64,000 bases of DNA from Luteibacter sp. OK325 (GTDB lineage: Bacteria > Pseudomonadota > Gammaproteobacteria > Xanthomonadales > Rhodanobacteraceae). Location: positions 62,001-126,000 of the forward strand of contig NZ_QAOX01000001.1 in assembly GCF_003050935.1 (NCBI RefSeq), written 5' to 3'. Shown in pieces: positions 16,860 through 26,478 of the stretch (within the stretch, counting starts at the first letter, position 1; the number at the start of each line of letters is the position of its first letter). Below the pieces are notes generated by a model. The model saw nothing but the letters and a program-made list of their open reading frames with translations. It was not told the DNA's origin and made no database searches. The translations under genes were made by a program, and so were the position numbers.

Positions 16860-17240
16860 GAAAACCCTTGATCGACAGAATGAAGGCAAGCCCCGACCAC
16901 ATCGCCTTCCCCTTGCGAGGGCGATGGATCGACTGCAGCGGCCGGCCGGAAGAGGGGCTCAAGCGCCCGTCACGCCTGCAAGGCGTTGGAAATCGGAACC
17001 GGAGTTAGTCGAAGACGCTCAGAACGGTGTGATAACCGTGGGCGCTGGCCGCTGGATCAGCGGCAACAACAACATCGCGCGGCAGCGAGGCAGGCGCATG
17101 CGGAGGATGAAGTAACGATGTCAGGGTGGCGCATAACAACCCCTTCGTTTCTTGTTGCGATGCGCCACCGTAACACGAGCCAATATGGCCATGTCAAGCA
17201 TTTGGCCGTCTAGATGTCCGTTGCACATGAAACCGTGGGT
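16860..17240. other. Gene-free region upstream of the second receptor
   Basis: 381 bp between the SRPBCC stop and the receptor start. Short open frames here lack ribosome sites and protein-like composition. The only clear structure is the inverted repeat at 17125-17169, listed separately. The receptor promoter must lie here; I see no convincing -35/-10 pair. Confidence 0.6.
17125..17169. promoter_or_regulatory. Long inverted repeat upstream of the second TonB receptor
   Basis: GGTGGCGCATAACAAC (17125-17140) faces GTTGCGATGCGCCACC (17154-17169): 14 of 16 positions pair across a 13-bp spacer. There is no T-run on either side, so it is not a standard terminator for the SRPBCC gene. It may be an operator or a leader RNA hairpin for the receptor gene. 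Confidence 0.5.
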
Positions 17241-17684
17241 CTATTCGGGAATCGCCACCTCGACCAGCCGTTCCAGCAGGGTCAGCGACTCCTGCCAGCC
17301 GAGGTAGCACTGCTCGACGGGAATCACATCGGGGATGCCTTCCTGGACGACCTGCAATTCTGTACCGCAGGAGACCGCCCGCAGGTTGATCGTAGTGACC
17401 ATGCTGCCCGGCAGGTTGGGATCGTCGAAGCGATCGTCATGGACGATGCGTTCATTGGGAACCAGTTCCAGGTAGGTGCCGCCGAAGCTGTGTCCATTGC
17501 CGGTGGAGAAGTTGGTAAAGGTCATCCGGTACCGTCCGCCGACCCGTGCGTCCAGTTCGTGCACGGTGCAGGTGAAGCCATCCGGCGGCAGCCATTTGGC
17601 GTTGGCGGCGGCGTCGAGGAAGGCGCGGTACACGCGCTCCGGGGGTGAAGCGAATACGCGAAGCAGGCGGACAGTGCCGGTCAT
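17241..17684 (-). CDS. SRPBCC (AHSA1/START-like) domain protein
   Basis: A 147-residue single-domain protein. The ATG at 17684 follows AGGAAA; the open frame runs further upstream but without a better start. Hallmarks of the AHSA1-like SRPBCC family are visible: RVFASPPERVYRAFLDA at the N-terminus, WLPPDGFTC, GGRYRMTFTNF in the central sheet, GTYLELVPNERIVHDDRF, and a long C-terminal helix (GWQESLTLLERLVE). These proteins bind hydrophobic ligands or act in detoxification and stress, but the function of this one is not known. It has no operon partner; the sucD terminator lies upstream. Confidence 0.85.
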   Translation of the reverse strand: MTGTVRLLRVFASPPERVYRAFLDAAANAKWLPPDGFTCTVHELDARVGGRYRMTFTNFSTGNGHSFGGTYLELVPNERIVHDDRFDDPNLPGSMVTTINLRAVSCGTELQVVQEGIPDVIPVEQCYLGWQESLTLLERLVEVAIPE

Positions 17685-17791
17685 GGAAGTTTCCTGTTGC
17701 GAGGTGGAGTCCTCATTCTGTACGACGAATGGCATGGCGGTGAATCGACATCTCGGGGATGCGGCGGATCCTGGGCGGATCGGTTGGCCGG

Positions 17792-17829
17792 CCCGCTGCC
17801 GCGGGATCGCCGATGAATCGGCTCCCACA
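17792..17829. repeat. REP-like extragenic palindrome, single unit
   Basis: CCCGCTGCCGCGGG is followed by ATCGCCGATGAATCGGCTCC and CACA, matching the reverse complement of the left unit at 13747, including its small CCCGC/GCGGG hairpin. It sits between the SRPBCC gene and the sucD terminator. Confidence 0.7.
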
Positions 17830-17841
17830 AGGTACCGGCAT

Positions 17842-17873
17842 AAAAAAACCGCGGCCCGGGGGCCGCGGTTTCT
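17842..17873 (-). terminator. Rho-independent terminator of sucCD
   Basis: A GC-rich stem (AACCGCGGCC / GGCCGCGGTT, 17848-17871) is followed on the minus strand by a run of seven T (17842-17848). It lies about 28 bp beyond the sucD stop. Confidence 0.85.
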
Positions 17874-17899
17874 TCAACACACGCCGAAGCGGGTGAGGT

Positions 17900-18772
17900 T
17901 TACTTCATCAGACCGGCGAGGGTCTTGCCGAGGTCGGCGGGCGACTTGACCGTGGTCACGCCTGCCTTCTCGAGCGCGGCGAACTTGGCTTCCGCCGTGC
18001 CCTTGCCGCCGGAGATGATCGCACCGGCGTGGCCCATGCGCTTGCCCGGAGGAGCCGAGGCGCCAGCGATGAACGAGACGACCGGCTTCTTGACGTACTG
18101 GCTGATGAACTCAGCCGCGTCTTCTTCCGCGCTGCCGCCGATTTCGCCGACCATGATGATGCCTTCGGTCTGCGGATCGTCCTGGAACAGCTTCAGGCAG
18201 TCGATGAAGTTCAGGCCGTTGATCGGGTCGCCACCGATGCCGATGCAGGTGGACTGGCCGAGGCCTTCGTTCGTGGTCTGGAACACTGCCTCATAGGTGA
18301 GGGTGCCCGAACGCGAGACGATACCGACCTTGCCCGGCTTGTGGATGTGGCCCGGCATGATGCCGATCTTGCACTCACCCGGGGTGATGACGCCCGGGCA
18401 GTTCGGACCGACGAGGACGACGTCCGGGTGCGACTTGAGCACGTTCTTCACGCGCATCATGTCGAGCACCGGAATGCCCTCGGTAATCGTGACGATGATC
18501 TTGATGCCACCAGCGATGGCTTCGAGGATCGAGTCGGCAGCGAACGGCGGCGGCACGAAGATCACCGACGCGTCGGCGCCGGTCTGGTCGACCGCGTCAC
18601 GCACCGTGTTGAAGACCGGTAGGTTGATGTGCTCGGAACCACCCTTGCCCGGCGTGACACCGCCGACGACCTTGGTTCCGTAGGCGATCGCCTGTTCGGC
18701 GTGGAAGGTACCCTGCTGCCCGGTGAAACCCTGGACGAGGACCTTGGTGTTCTTGTTGATCAGGACGCTCAT
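17900..18772 (-). CDS. sucD: Succinyl-CoA ligase (ADP-forming), alpha subunit
   Basis: A 290-residue TCA-cycle enzyme subunit, the normal length. The N-terminal CoA-binding fold begins [14 protein letters not shown]. The central VGPNCPGVI and the phosphohistidine H248 in [15 protein letters not shown] are all present. With SucC it interconverts succinyl-CoA and succinate, making ATP or GTP. The start has a GAGGAG ribosome site, and the gene lies 13 bp after sucC, so the two are cotranscribed. A strong terminator follows. Confidence 0.98.
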   Translation of the reverse strand: MSVLINKNTKVLVQGFTGQQGTFHAEQAIAYGTKVVGGVTPGKGGSEHINLPVFNTVRDAVDQTGADASVIFVPPPFAADSILEAIAGGIKIIVTITEGIPVLDMMRVKNVLKSHPDVVLVGPNCPGVITPGECKIGIMPGHIHKPGKVGIVSRSGTLTYEAVFQTTNEGLGQSTCIGIGGDPINGLNFIDCLKLFQDDPQTEGIIMVGEIGGSAEEDAAEFISQYVKKPVVSFIAGASAPPGKRMGHAGAIISGGKGTAEAKFAALEKAGVTTVKSPADLGKTLAGLMK

Positions 18773-18785
18773 TTAAATATGCTCC

Positions 18786-19946
18786 TCAGGCCGCTGCGGC
18801 CACGGCCTTCTGGGCCGCATCGTTAAGATCGTCAGCCGGCGTGATCGCCAGGCCCGAGTTGGCCAGGAGCTTGCGACCTTCGTCGACGTTCGTGCCCTGC
18901 AGGCGCACGATCACCGGGATCTGCAGACCCACTTCCTTCACCGCGGCGATGATGCCCTCGGCGATCAGGTCGCAGCGCACGATACCGCCGAAGATGTTGA
19001 CCAGGATGGCCTTCACCTTGTCCGACGAGAGGATCAGCTTGAACGCCTCGGAGACGCGCTCCTTGGTGGCACCACCGCCGACGTCGAGGAAGTTGGCCGG
19101 CTCACCGCCTGCCAGCTTGATCACGTCCATCGTGGCCATCGCCAGACCGGCGCCGTTGACCATGCAGCCGATCGTGCCGTCCATCGTGACGTAGTTGAGG
19201 TTGTGCTGGACGGCGGCCGCTTCGGCGGCGTCTTCCTGCGTGAGGTCGCGCATCGCCGCGAGGTCGGCGTGGCGGAACTCTGCGTTGTCGTCGGAGTTGA
19301 CCTTGCCATCGAGGGCGGCGAGGTTGCCGTCTTCGAGAACGGCGAGCGGGTTCAGCTCGACCAGGGCGAGGTCCTTCTCGTTGAACAGCTTGTACAAGCC
19401 AAGCATGATCTTGACGAGCTGGCCGACCTGCTTCGGATTCAGGTCCATCTTGAACCCGAGTTCGCGGCACTGGTACGGCTGCAGGCCTTCGACGAAGTCC
19501 ACCTGGAAGGTGTGGATGTCTTCGGGCGTTTCAGCGGCGACCTGCTCGATGTCGACGCCGCCGTGCTTGGAGGCGATGAACGAGATCGACTTGGTGTCAC
19601 GATCGGTGAGGATCGAGAGGTACAGTTCCTTCGCGATATCGGTCGCGTCGGTGACCAGGACCAGGTTCACCGGCAGCGCGCGGCCGGCCGACTGGTAGGT
19701 TTCCATGTTCGTGCCGAGCATGCCCTTGGCGGCATCGCGGACGGCATCGAGGCTGCGGCAGAACTTGACGCCACCGGCCTTGCCGCGACCGCCGGCATGG
19801 ATCTGGGCCTTGACCATCCACTGCGAACCACCAAGGTGCTTGGCGGCGTCGACAGCGGCATCGGGAGAGTTGGCAACCTTGCCCGGCGGTACGGCGATGC
19901 CGTACTTGGCGAACAGTTCTTTAGCCTGGTACTCGTGGAAATTCAT
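18786..19946 (-). CDS. sucC: Succinyl-CoA ligase (ADP-forming), beta subunit
   Basis: A 386-residue subunit with the ATP-grasp fold: [17 protein letters not shown] at the N-terminus, [14 protein letters not shown] in the nucleotide-binding region, [10 protein letters not shown] and [11 protein letters not shown] in the metal site, and [14 protein letters not shown] in the C-terminal CoA-ligase part. The ATG at 19946 follows GAGG; the open frame upstream of it has no protein-like content. It is transcribed leftward with sucD and is divergent from pilSR, an arrangement familiar from Xanthomonadales. Confidence 0.98.
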   Translation of the reverse strand: MNFHEYQAKELFAKYGIAVPPGKVANSPDAAVDAAKHLGGSQWMVKAQIHAGGRGKAGGVKFCRSLDAVRDAAKGMLGTNMETYQSAGRALPVNLVLVTDATDIAKELYLSILTDRDTKSISFIASKHGGVDIEQVAAETPEDIHTFQVDFVEGLQPYQCRELGFKMDLNPKQVGQLVKIMLGLYKLFNEKDLALVELNPLAVLEDGNLAALDGKVNSDDNAEFRHADLAAMRDLTQEDAAEAAAVQHNLNYVTMDGTIGCMVNGAGLAMATMDVIKLAGGEPANFLDVGGGATKERVSEAFKLILSSDKVKAILVNIFGGIVRCDLIAEGIIAAVKEVGLQIPVIVRLQGTNVDEGRKLLANSGLAITPADDLNDAAQKAVAAAA

Positions 19947-20151
19947 TCGATACCTCGAGCGAACGGGAGAAACATGTGGACGCGTGCAGGCCGTGAACGG
20001 CTCGCACGGGGAGGGGGGATGGATCGATTGCGCGAGTTTCACGCAATACGGCCGCGTATTTTCCCGGAAGGCGCCCCGGATGGAAAGGGGCGCCGCCGCA
20101 TTGGCGGTACGACGCGCCCCGCCGACCGCTTTTCCCTGCCGCCGACGCGTG

Positions 20152-20179
20152 TTGCCGCGGCGCCGCCGCCACCTATACT
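20152..20179 (+). promoter_or_regulatory. Sigma-70-type promoter for pilSR
   Basis: TTGCCG (20152-20157) and TATACT (20174-20179) are separated by 16 bp. The expected start of transcription is about 38 bp before the GTG of pilS. Both hexamers are near consensus. Confidence 0.55.
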
Positions 20180-20223
20180 GAGCGTCATCCAGGCCCTGGG
20201 GGCCCCGTCGGAGAAGTACCCAC

Positions 20224-21867
20224 GTGTCCACTCCCGCGTCGACGCTAGCCGCCAGACCCCCGGCGAGTCAGGCCACCGCCCGCCACGAACTGTTCTTTTT
20301 CAACTACTTCCGTCTAGGGCAGGCGGCGGTTTACACGGCGCTGGCGTTCCATCCCGAGCACCTGAACTGGCCAAACCTGCCTGAACCCCTGTTCGCCCGC
20401 CTTTTCGCCCTGGGCTATCTGCTGGCCGCGCTGGTCATGGTGGCGCGGACCCGGCAGTCGCTGAACCGTCCGGTCCTGATCGTCTCGATCGGCCTGTCGC
20501 TGGACATCGCCGCGGCCCTGCTCGCCCTGGTGCTCATGCACGACGTGCGCATGGGCGTGGCCATGATGCTGGCGGTGAACCTGGCCACGGGTGCCCTGCT
20601 GCTGCCGTTTCGGCTATCGATGTTCTTCGCCGCCGTGGCCACCCTGGGCATGCTCGGCCATTCGTTCTTCGGCCTGGTCGACGCCGCTTCGCCGGATCGC
20701 GAGCTGGCCGAGTACGGCCTGTTCGGCGCCGCCTACTTCGCCTGTACCTCGCTCTGTTACGTGCTCGGCCGCAATATCCGTGCATCCGAGGCGCTGGCCG
20801 AGCAACGCGGTATCGACCTGGCCAACCTGTCCCAGGTCAACGAACTGATCATCCGCCGCATGAAGACCGGCGTGCTGCTCGTGGACGAAGGCAACCGCAT
20901 CCACCAGCTCAACGAGTCGGCCTGGATGCTGATGGGCAACCCCTCGGCGGACCAGCGCGACCTCGGCACCCTGGCTCCCGAGCTTTCGCGACGGCTTTAC
21001 CACTGGCGCACCTCGGGCAAGCTGGACGAGAGCGCCACGATGCTGGCCGACGGCACCCCGGAGGTGATCCCGCGCTTCTCCCGCCTGGCACCGAACGACG
21101 ACTCGCACGTGCTGATCTTTCTGGACGACACCTCGCTGGTCTCCCGGCGTGCCGAAGAGCTCACGCTCAGCTCGCTGGGCCGCCTGTCGGCATCGATTGC
21201 CCACGAAATCCGCAACCCGCTGGCGGCGATTCATTATTCGGCGCAGCTGCTGGCCGAGTCCACCGATATGAACGATACCGACCTGCGCATGGTCGAGATC
21301 ATCAACAACCACTGCTCGCGCCTCAACGAGATCATCGAGAACATCCTGCAGTTGTCGCGCCGCGAGCGCTCGCGGCCGGAGACCCTCGACCTGAGCCAGT
21401 GGGTGCACCACTTCGTCACCGAGTACCGCCAGGGCAACGACCTGGGCTCGGACATCCTGCGTGCCGTGTCCGGCGGCGAGCCGGTGGCCGCCGTGGCCGA
21501 TCCCCAGCACCTCCAGCAGGTCATCTGGAACCTCGTGCAGAACGCCCTTCGCTACGGCCGCCTACCCGGCGAGCCGGCCCGCGTGATGCTGGTGGCACGC
21601 CATTCCGAGGTAGGCATTCCCATCCTGGAAGTGATCGATCGCGGGCCAGGGATCCCTCCCAAAGTGGCCGCGCAGATCTTCGAACCCTTCTTCACTACGC
21701 ACGAATACGGCACGGGACTGGGTCTCTACCTGGCCCGCCAGATGACCGAGGCCAACCAGGCAGCGCTCGAATACGTGCGCGTGGCGGGTGGCGGCAGCTG
21801 CTTCCGGATCAGCCTCACACCGCCGGCCCGCAGTACTTCAGCAGCGCCCGTGGCCGCACGGGCGTGA
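20224..21867 (+). CDS. pilS: Sensor histidine kinase of the type IV pilus two-component system
   Basis: A 547-residue protein starting at GTG 20224 behind GGAG. Six hydrophobic helices fill residues 25-190, a PAS-like region follows (about 205-310), then the dimerisation/phosphoacceptor domain with H327 in [12 protein letters not shown] and the ATPase domain with N box ([11 protein letters not shown]), GPGIP and the G2 box [12 protein letters not shown]. The six-helix membrane sensor with PAS is the PilS layout; in Pseudomonas PilS senses pilin levels in the membrane and controls PilR. The PilR gene follows 67 bp downstream. Confidence 0.93.
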   Translation: MSTPASTLAARPPASQATARHELFFFNYFRLGQAAVYTALAFHPEHLNWPNLPEPLFARLFALGYLLAALVMVARTRQSLNRPVLIVSIGLSLDIAAALLALVLMHDVRMGVAMMLAVNLATGALLLPFRLSMFFAAVATLGMLGHSFFGLVDAASPDRELAEYGLFGAAYFACTSLCYVLGRNIRASEALAEQRGIDLANLSQVNELIIRRMKTGVLLVDEGNRIHQLNESAWMLMGNPSADQRDLGTLAPELSRRLYHWRTSGKLDESATMLADGTPEVIPRFSRLAPNDDSHVLIFLDDTSLVSRRAEELTLSSLGRLSASIAHEIRNPLAAIHYSAQLLAESTDMNDTDLRMVEIINNHCSRLNEIIENILQLSRRERSRPETLDLSQWVHHFVTEYRQGNDLGSDILRAVSGGEPVAAVADPQHLQQVIWNLVQNALRYGRLPGEPARVMLVARHSEVGIPILEVIDRGPGIPPKVAAQIFEPFFTTHEYGTGLGLYLARQMTEANQAALEYVRVAGGGSCFRISLTPPARSTSAAPVAARA

Positions 21868-21934
21868 ACAGCGCGCTTTGCTCCTGCGTCCCGGGCGGTT
21901 ACATTGGGAACATTCACCGAAGCCTTCGGACCCA

Positions 21935-23341
21935 ATGAGCAAGCAGACCGTTCTGGTCATCGACGACGAGCGGGATATCCGTGAGTTGCTGACCATCACC
22001 CTCGGTCGAATGGAACTCGACGTCGACGCCGTGGGGAGCGTCAACGAAGCGCGGAGCGCACTCGCCAATCGCCGTTACGACCTGTGTTTCACCGACATGC
22101 GGCTGCCCGACGGCAGCGGCCAGGAAATCATCGAGCTGATCGCGGCCAACCACCCCGACATGCCGGTGGCGATGATCACTGCCTACGGCAACGTGGACGC
22201 GGCCGTGAATGCGCTCAAGGCGGGCGCCTTCGACTTCGTTTCCAAGCCGGTGGACATCCACCTGCTGCGCCGGCTGGTGCGTACCGCGCTGAAGCTCTCC
22301 GAGGAGCGCAAGGCCGAAGCGGGCAGCAAGGGCGCTCCGGGGGCCGACCGCCTGATCGGCGATTCACCGGCCATGGCTGAAGTGCGCTCGAAGATCGCCA
22401 AGCTCGCCCGCAATCAGGCGCCGGTCTATATCGGTGGCGAATCGGGCGTGGGCAAGGAACTGGTCGCCCGTCTCATCCACGAGCTGGGACCGCGTGCACC
22501 GGGTGCTTTCGTGCCGGTGAACTGCGGCGCGATTCCGTCCGAACTGATGGAGAGCGAGTTCTTCGGCCACCGCAAGGGCAGCTTCACCGGCGCCCACGTC
22601 GACAAGGAAGGCCTCTTCCAGGCGGCCCAGGGCGGCACGCTGTTCCTCGACGAAGTGGCCGAACTCCCGCTGCACATGCAGGTGAAACTGCTGCGCGCGA
22701 TCCAGGAGAAGGCTGTACGTCCGATCGGCGGACGCGACGAGATCCCCGTCGACGTGCGCATTCTCTCGGCCACACACAAGAATCTTGCCGCACTGGTCGA
22801 GGAAGGCCTGTTCCGACAGGATCTGTTCTACCGCATCAACGTGATCGAGCTGCGCGTGCCGCCACTGCGCGAACGCCGCGGTGATGTGCCTGCCCTTGCC
22901 GAGTTCATCCTGCGCCAGTTGGCCACGGAATCCGGCGGAGCGCCCGGCCGCTTGCGGGCCGACGCACTCGCCGCGCTGGAGGCCTACCAGTTCCCCGGCA
23001 ACGTGCGGGAGCTGGAGAATATCCTCGAACGCGCGATGGCCATGTGCGAAGGCGACACTATCGAGGCCGACGACCTGATGTTGCCGCAGCGCAATGCATC
23101 GGCGGCTTCGGTGCCGGCAGCGCCAGGTATGCCGGATGCGGTCGCCGCAAGCGCGGGCGCACCTGCACCTCGTGTCGCCGCCACGGACGGCTCGCTGGAG
23201 GATTACATTTCCAACATCGAGCGCGACACGATCATCAAGGCGCTCGAAGAGTCGCGCTACAACAAGACGGCGACGGCGAAAAAGCTTGGCATTACGTTCC
23301 GCGCACTGCGCTATAAACTGAAGAAGCTCGGCATCGATTGA
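21935..23341 (+). CDS. pilR: Sigma-54-dependent response regulator of type IV pilus genes
   Basis: A 468-residue NtrC-type activator. The receiver domain (1-120) has D54 in FTDMRLPDG. The AAA+ domain has Walker A GESGVGKE, the sigma-54 contact loop in the variant GSFTGA, Walker B GGTLFLDEVAELP and the R-finger region RQDLFYRINVIELRVPPLRER. A linker rich in Ala/Pro leads to a Fis-type helix-turn-helix at the end (YNKTATAKKLGITFRALRYK). It activates pilA-type promoters with RpoN. The call is supported by the adjacent pilS. Confidence 0.94.
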   Translation: MSKQTVLVIDDERDIRELLTITLGRMELDVDAVGSVNEARSALANRRYDLCFTDMRLPDGSGQEIIELIAANHPDMPVAMITAYGNVDAAVNALKAGAFDFVSKPVDIHLLRRLVRTALKLSEERKAEAGSKGAPGADRLIGDSPAMAEVRSKIAKLARNQAPVYIGGESGVGKELVARLIHELGPRAPGAFVPVNCGAIPSELMESEFFGHRKGSFTGAHVDKEGLFQAAQGGTLFLDEVAELPLHMQVKLLRAIQEKAVRPIGGRDEIPVDVRILSATHKNLAALVEEGLFRQDLFYRINVIELRVPPLRERRGDVPALAEFILRQLATESGGAPGRLRADALAALEAYQFPGNVRELENILERAMAMCEGDTIEADDLMLPQRNASAASVPAAPGMPDAVAASAGAPAPRVAATDGSLEDYISNIERDTIIKALEESRYNKTATAKKLGITFRALRYKLKKLGID

Positions 23342-23415
23342 TGTGGAGCTCGCAAGTGAACTGACGCCTCCACCCACCCTGTCGGTGCGCAGCGAGGCGT
23401 CAGCCACCTACCCGA

Positions 23416-23703
23416 TCATTTTGCCGGCTTGGCCGCCTGATCCGTCACTGCTTTGCACGAAGCGTATTCGTCACGCGTGAGCCTGGAATCGTGGTCTGCG
23501 TCGCACGACTTGAGGATCTTCGCGACGTTGTCTGGGTAGACCATGATCTCAGGCAAGGTCACGATGCCGTCCTTGTCCTTGTCGATCTCGTCGAAACTGG
23601 GCAAGGTGGGTTTGCTCTGCGGTGGCGAGGCAAACGCCATACCGGCAAAAACCAGGGAAAGAATCAAGGAAGTGAGGGCAAGACGGGCGCTAACAGCGTT
23701 CAT
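23416..23703 (-). CDS. Secreted EF-hand calcium-binding protein
   Basis: A 95-residue protein with a signal peptide (residues 1-25, ending GMAFA). Two EF-hand loops are visible: DKDKDGIVTLPE is canonical, and DADHDSRLTRDE is also near canonical. The spacing is that of a paired EF-hand domain. Similar small periplasmic proteins occur in Xanthomonas and Pseudomonas, where some act in calcium signalling. It stands alone, convergent with pilR. Calcium binding is well supported, cellular role unknown. Confidence 0.82.
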   Translation of the reverse strand: MNAVSARLALTSLILSLVFAGMAFASPPQSKPTLPSFDEIDKDKDGIVTLPEIMVYPDNVAKILKSCDADHDSRLTRDEYASCKAVTDQAAKPAK

Positions 23704-23841
23704 GACAAGGCTCCTGTCAAACGAATGTCTAAGGCCGATGCGTCGGTCGACGCCGCGCCACCCTGCGGCGCGACGGTACTATGCGCCGCTTCCCACCTTG
23801 CTTCAACGGAAACGGCGGCCGGGCCGCCTGCCATCATCGTC

Positions 23842-24243
23842 CTAACGCGCGCGCTGGGCTGCTCGAAGCTTTTCCCACTGACGAGCCCTCCGGTAGCGAT
23901 AAACGCGATACCCGGCGATCGCGAGAGTCCAGTAAAGCGCCACGGCCATGACCGCGTTGAGGGCCAACCAAACAATCAGCATCGGGTCCCGCACGTAGTC
24001 GAGATCGGGTGATGGAAGCCCGAGCCACGGGGTGATGAACAGCGGGACGTGCATGACCGCACGGAAGATCTCGAACGCGATGCCGTCGACGCACCTTGGA
24101 TACGCGCACGAGGTCTGTAACGCCAGCAGCATTGCCGATGCCACAAAGTGCAGTAACGAAGCGCCGACAAGACCGGCGATGCACGTATTGCGCCGCATGC
24201 TGCGCTGCATGTGGTCGACTTTCTTTTCGTAATCCGGGTACAT
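23842..24243 (-). CDS. Small membrane protein, unrecognised
   Basis: A 133-residue protein from ATG 24243 (preceded by GGGGAATG; the open frame upstream is not protein-like). Three to four hydrophobic stretches are seen: CIAGLVGASLLHFVASAMLL, IFRAVMHVPLFITPWLGL and MLIVWLALNAVMAVALYWTL. The C-terminus is basic (RVYRYRRARQWEKLRAAQRAR). I do not recognise a family. It lies alone between the EF-hand gene and the M23 peptidase gene, all on the minus strand but with gaps over 130 bp. Confidence 0.6.
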   Translation of the reverse strand: MYPDYEKKVDHMQRSMRRNTCIAGLVGASLLHFVASAMLLALQTSCAYPRCVDGIAFEIFRAVMHVPLFITPWLGLPSPDLDYVRDPMLIVWLALNAVMAVALYWTLAIAGYRVYRYRRARQWEKLRAAQRAR

Positions 24244-24382
24244 CGCATTCCCCACGTCTCGATGGATGTTTCGCGGCGGCGCCGGAAACACGTCTCGGTT
24301 GACGTTACGAGGGAAAGAGACGCATCGAAATGGAAGGAATCTGAAAAATCGGACCGATTGCGCGAGGCACAACCCGCGAAAT

Positions 24383-25579
24383 TCACCTTTGCGGGGGAAA
24401 GGCAACCACGGTGTCGCTCAAGGGTAATTGGCCAGAACCTTGCCGCGGCGTCGCCGGCTTCCACCGCTCGCCCATGCCGAACAGCTGACCTTCGGTTTCC
24501 GGGCCGAAGCTGTCCACCTTGTCGAAGACATAGGGCACGCCCTCTGAGCCTTCGAAGGTAGCGGCGTTGGCCACCTGAAAATGCAGATGCGGAGCGGCGG
24601 AATTCCCCGACTGCCCCAGCGCTCCGATCAGCTGGCCGCGCGCAACAACCTCACCGACCTTCACCGCAACGCTTCCACGCTTCAGGTGCGCATAGCCGGC
24701 GAAATTGCCGCCGCCCAGGTCAATGACCACGTAATTGCCGAATAAACCATCCAGCGTAAGCGAGGCCGGTTCCGGCTGGCCTTCCAATGGCTTGTTCTCG
24801 CCCTGCCCGTCGCGCATGGCGACCACCGTGCCGTTGCCGACCGCTAGCACCCCGGCCCCGTAGCCGAACCAGTCGGCGTACGTGGTGGCGTGGATATCCT
24901 TGACCGATTTAAAGGCGAGACCGTGTTTGTCGATGCCGACGAAGTCGATCGCGAAGCGTTGCGGAATCGTCAGCGTGCCGTTCACCGCGACCAGGCTGCC
25001 CCAATGATGGGAATGCGCATTGCCCGGCCCCTCGTGCGCCAGCCAGCGACCACCCTTCAACGGGGCGCCAAGGTGCAGCGCCGTGCGCTCGGAAACGGTA
25101 ACCGGCACACCATCGACGCGACTGACCCTGTCCTTTTCATCGGTGAAAGCGATGCGGTGACGCAATGTACGCGGTGCCACGCCCGTGGGCAGGGTGATCC
25201 AGACGAACAGCGTGCCGCGCTTACCCGCGGCGATGCCGGCGGGTTTGCCTTCGTCGGGAACGGGTCGGATCGCCGCGTCCACTCCGGCCTCGTCCAGATG
25301 CAGGAGTACACGGTCCTGCTCGTCGATAACCTCGAGCGACCGCGGCCGCAACGTGCCGGTATCGCCATAGACGTTGGTCACCTGAACCTCGTAGGCGAGA
25401 TGCACCGCACCGTCGCTTCCGGCGAAAGGTGACGGAGCGAATGGGATTCGTGCTTCGACGGGGGCGGGCATGTCTTCCGCGAGCACGGCTCCGGCGAACC
25501 ACGGAAAACAGGCCAGGCACATCAGGCTGGCAAGGACCGACTTCCTCCGCGACTTCGTGCGGCAGCGCCTATGCATCAT
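24383..25579 (-). CDS. M23 (LytM-type) metallopeptidase, secreted
   Basis: A 398-residue protein. ATG 25579 follows GAGGGGGGCGG; the frame upstream is spurious. A basic signal peptide (to about residue 33) precedes a beta-sandwich region and a C-terminal M23 domain. Visible parts are RFAIDFVGID, the core NYVVIDLGGGNFAGYAHLK, VVARGQLIGALGQSGNS and the catalytic HLHFQV. M23 enzymes cut peptide cross-bridges in murein or host proteins such as elastin. The first zinc ligand is less clear than usual because the HxxxD motif is not canonical, so catalysis is likely but not certain. Confidence 0.78.
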   Translation of the reverse strand: MMHRRCRTKSRRKSVLASLMCLACFPWFAGAVLAEDMPAPVEARIPFAPSPFAGSDGAVHLAYEVQVTNVYGDTGTLRPRSLEVIDEQDRVLLHLDEAGVDAAIRPVPDEGKPAGIAAGKRGTLFVWITLPTGVAPRTLRHRIAFTDEKDRVSRVDGVPVTVSERTALHLGAPLKGGRWLAHEGPGNAHSHHWGSLVAVNGTLTIPQRFAIDFVGIDKHGLAFKSVKDIHATTYADWFGYGAGVLAVGNGTVVAMRDGQGENKPLEGQPEPASLTLDGLFGNYVVIDLGGGNFAGYAHLKRGSVAVKVGEVVARGQLIGALGQSGNSAAPHLHFQVANAATFEGSEGVPYVFDKVDSFGPETEGQLFGMGERWKPATPRQGSGQLPLSDTVVAFPPQR

Positions 25580-25875
25580 GTTCCGCCCCCCCTCATCGTG
25601 AATGCTATGTAGCACGACGAGGGGGTTATCCGCTAAGGCTCCACGCGAAGCTGAGCTCAGGGAATCACGTTCTCCGCCATGCTCCACGCCGAGCAGCCGA
25701 CGGCATCAGCTCCCGCGTCTACGGAGAAGGGGTATCCAAGCGGAACAATGGTAGGCGAGAATGGTATTTCACATAGGCCCGCAACTGACACTAGTGGCCC
25801 TCGCATCGACATTCCGGCGAGTGGCGATAGGCCTCCGGAAACGCTTCACTATCCTCTTCCGGGCGCCTCACCCCC

Positions 25876-26220
25876 ATGACCCATCCCTTCTTCGACACCC
25901 TTGAGAAACGAATGTCCGAAACATCGGACGTCTACATCCCTCGCGGGACGGATGCAGAAAGCTATTGCAAGGGATTGGCCGACGCCATTCGAGCGCATCG
26001 CTGTGAACCGTTCGTCGCCACCGCTCGGGTAACACCGCCTGGCTTCCCGGATGCTGAAGTTGGGACCAGTATGACTGGCTGGTGCCTAGCGAGAAACGCC
26101 GGCTATTGGCTGGTATACCAACCTGACATGGATCGCTTCTGCTGTTTCTGGGGTGAGGATGCGGCGCACCTCGGGGCGCCCGGAATTTTTGGAAGCCCGC
26201 TTTATTGTTGGTCGGCGTGA
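25876..26220 (+). CDS. Unrecognised small soluble protein
   Basis: A 114-residue frame; an internal ATG at 25912 (residue 13) is an equally good start. It has regular amino-acid content with several Trp and Cys (GTSMTGWCLARN, MDRFCCFWGED, GSPLYCWSA). No signal peptide or membrane segment is seen. It sits in a 900-bp stretch of lower GC content than its neighbours, suggesting accessory DNA. I cannot assign a function. Confidence 0.5.
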   Translation: MTHPFFDTLEKRMSETSDVYIPRGTDAESYCKGLADAIRAHRCEPFVATARVTPPGFPDAEVGTSMTGWCLARNAGYWLVYQPDMDRFCCFWGEDAAHLGAPGIFGSPLYCWSA

Positions 26221-26233
26221 GTGCTGACCTGGC

Positions 26234-26449
26234 ATGAAGATCCTGAAAACGATCTTGTTCCACGAAATTATGGCGGCGCTCATGGCTGCCGGACTGACCG
26301 GGATCATCGTGCTGATCTACGCCCCACCCGGCCGAACGCTCAGCTTCTATTTTTCTGGCTTGTCGCGCTACAAATTGTCGCTGTGCCTCAGATCGTACGC
26401 GCCGCCAGACGTTGAATGCACCCGGCAGGCAACTTATGTCACCCCGTAA
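26234..26449 (+). CDS. Possible short membrane peptide, doubtful
   Basis: A 71-residue frame 13 bp after the preceding ORF. It contains one strongly hydrophobic stretch (IMAALMAAGLTGIIVLIYA), but the C-terminal half looks random and the ribosome site is weak. It may be a real partner of the gene before it, or a remnant with a frameshift. Confidence 0.25.
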   Translation: MKILKTILFHEIMAALMAAGLTGIIVLIYAPPGRTLSFYFSGLSRYKLSLCLRSYAPPDVECTRQATYVTP

Positions 26450-26478
26450 GGCCGCCTGCCAGCGGAGGCGAGATTCTC

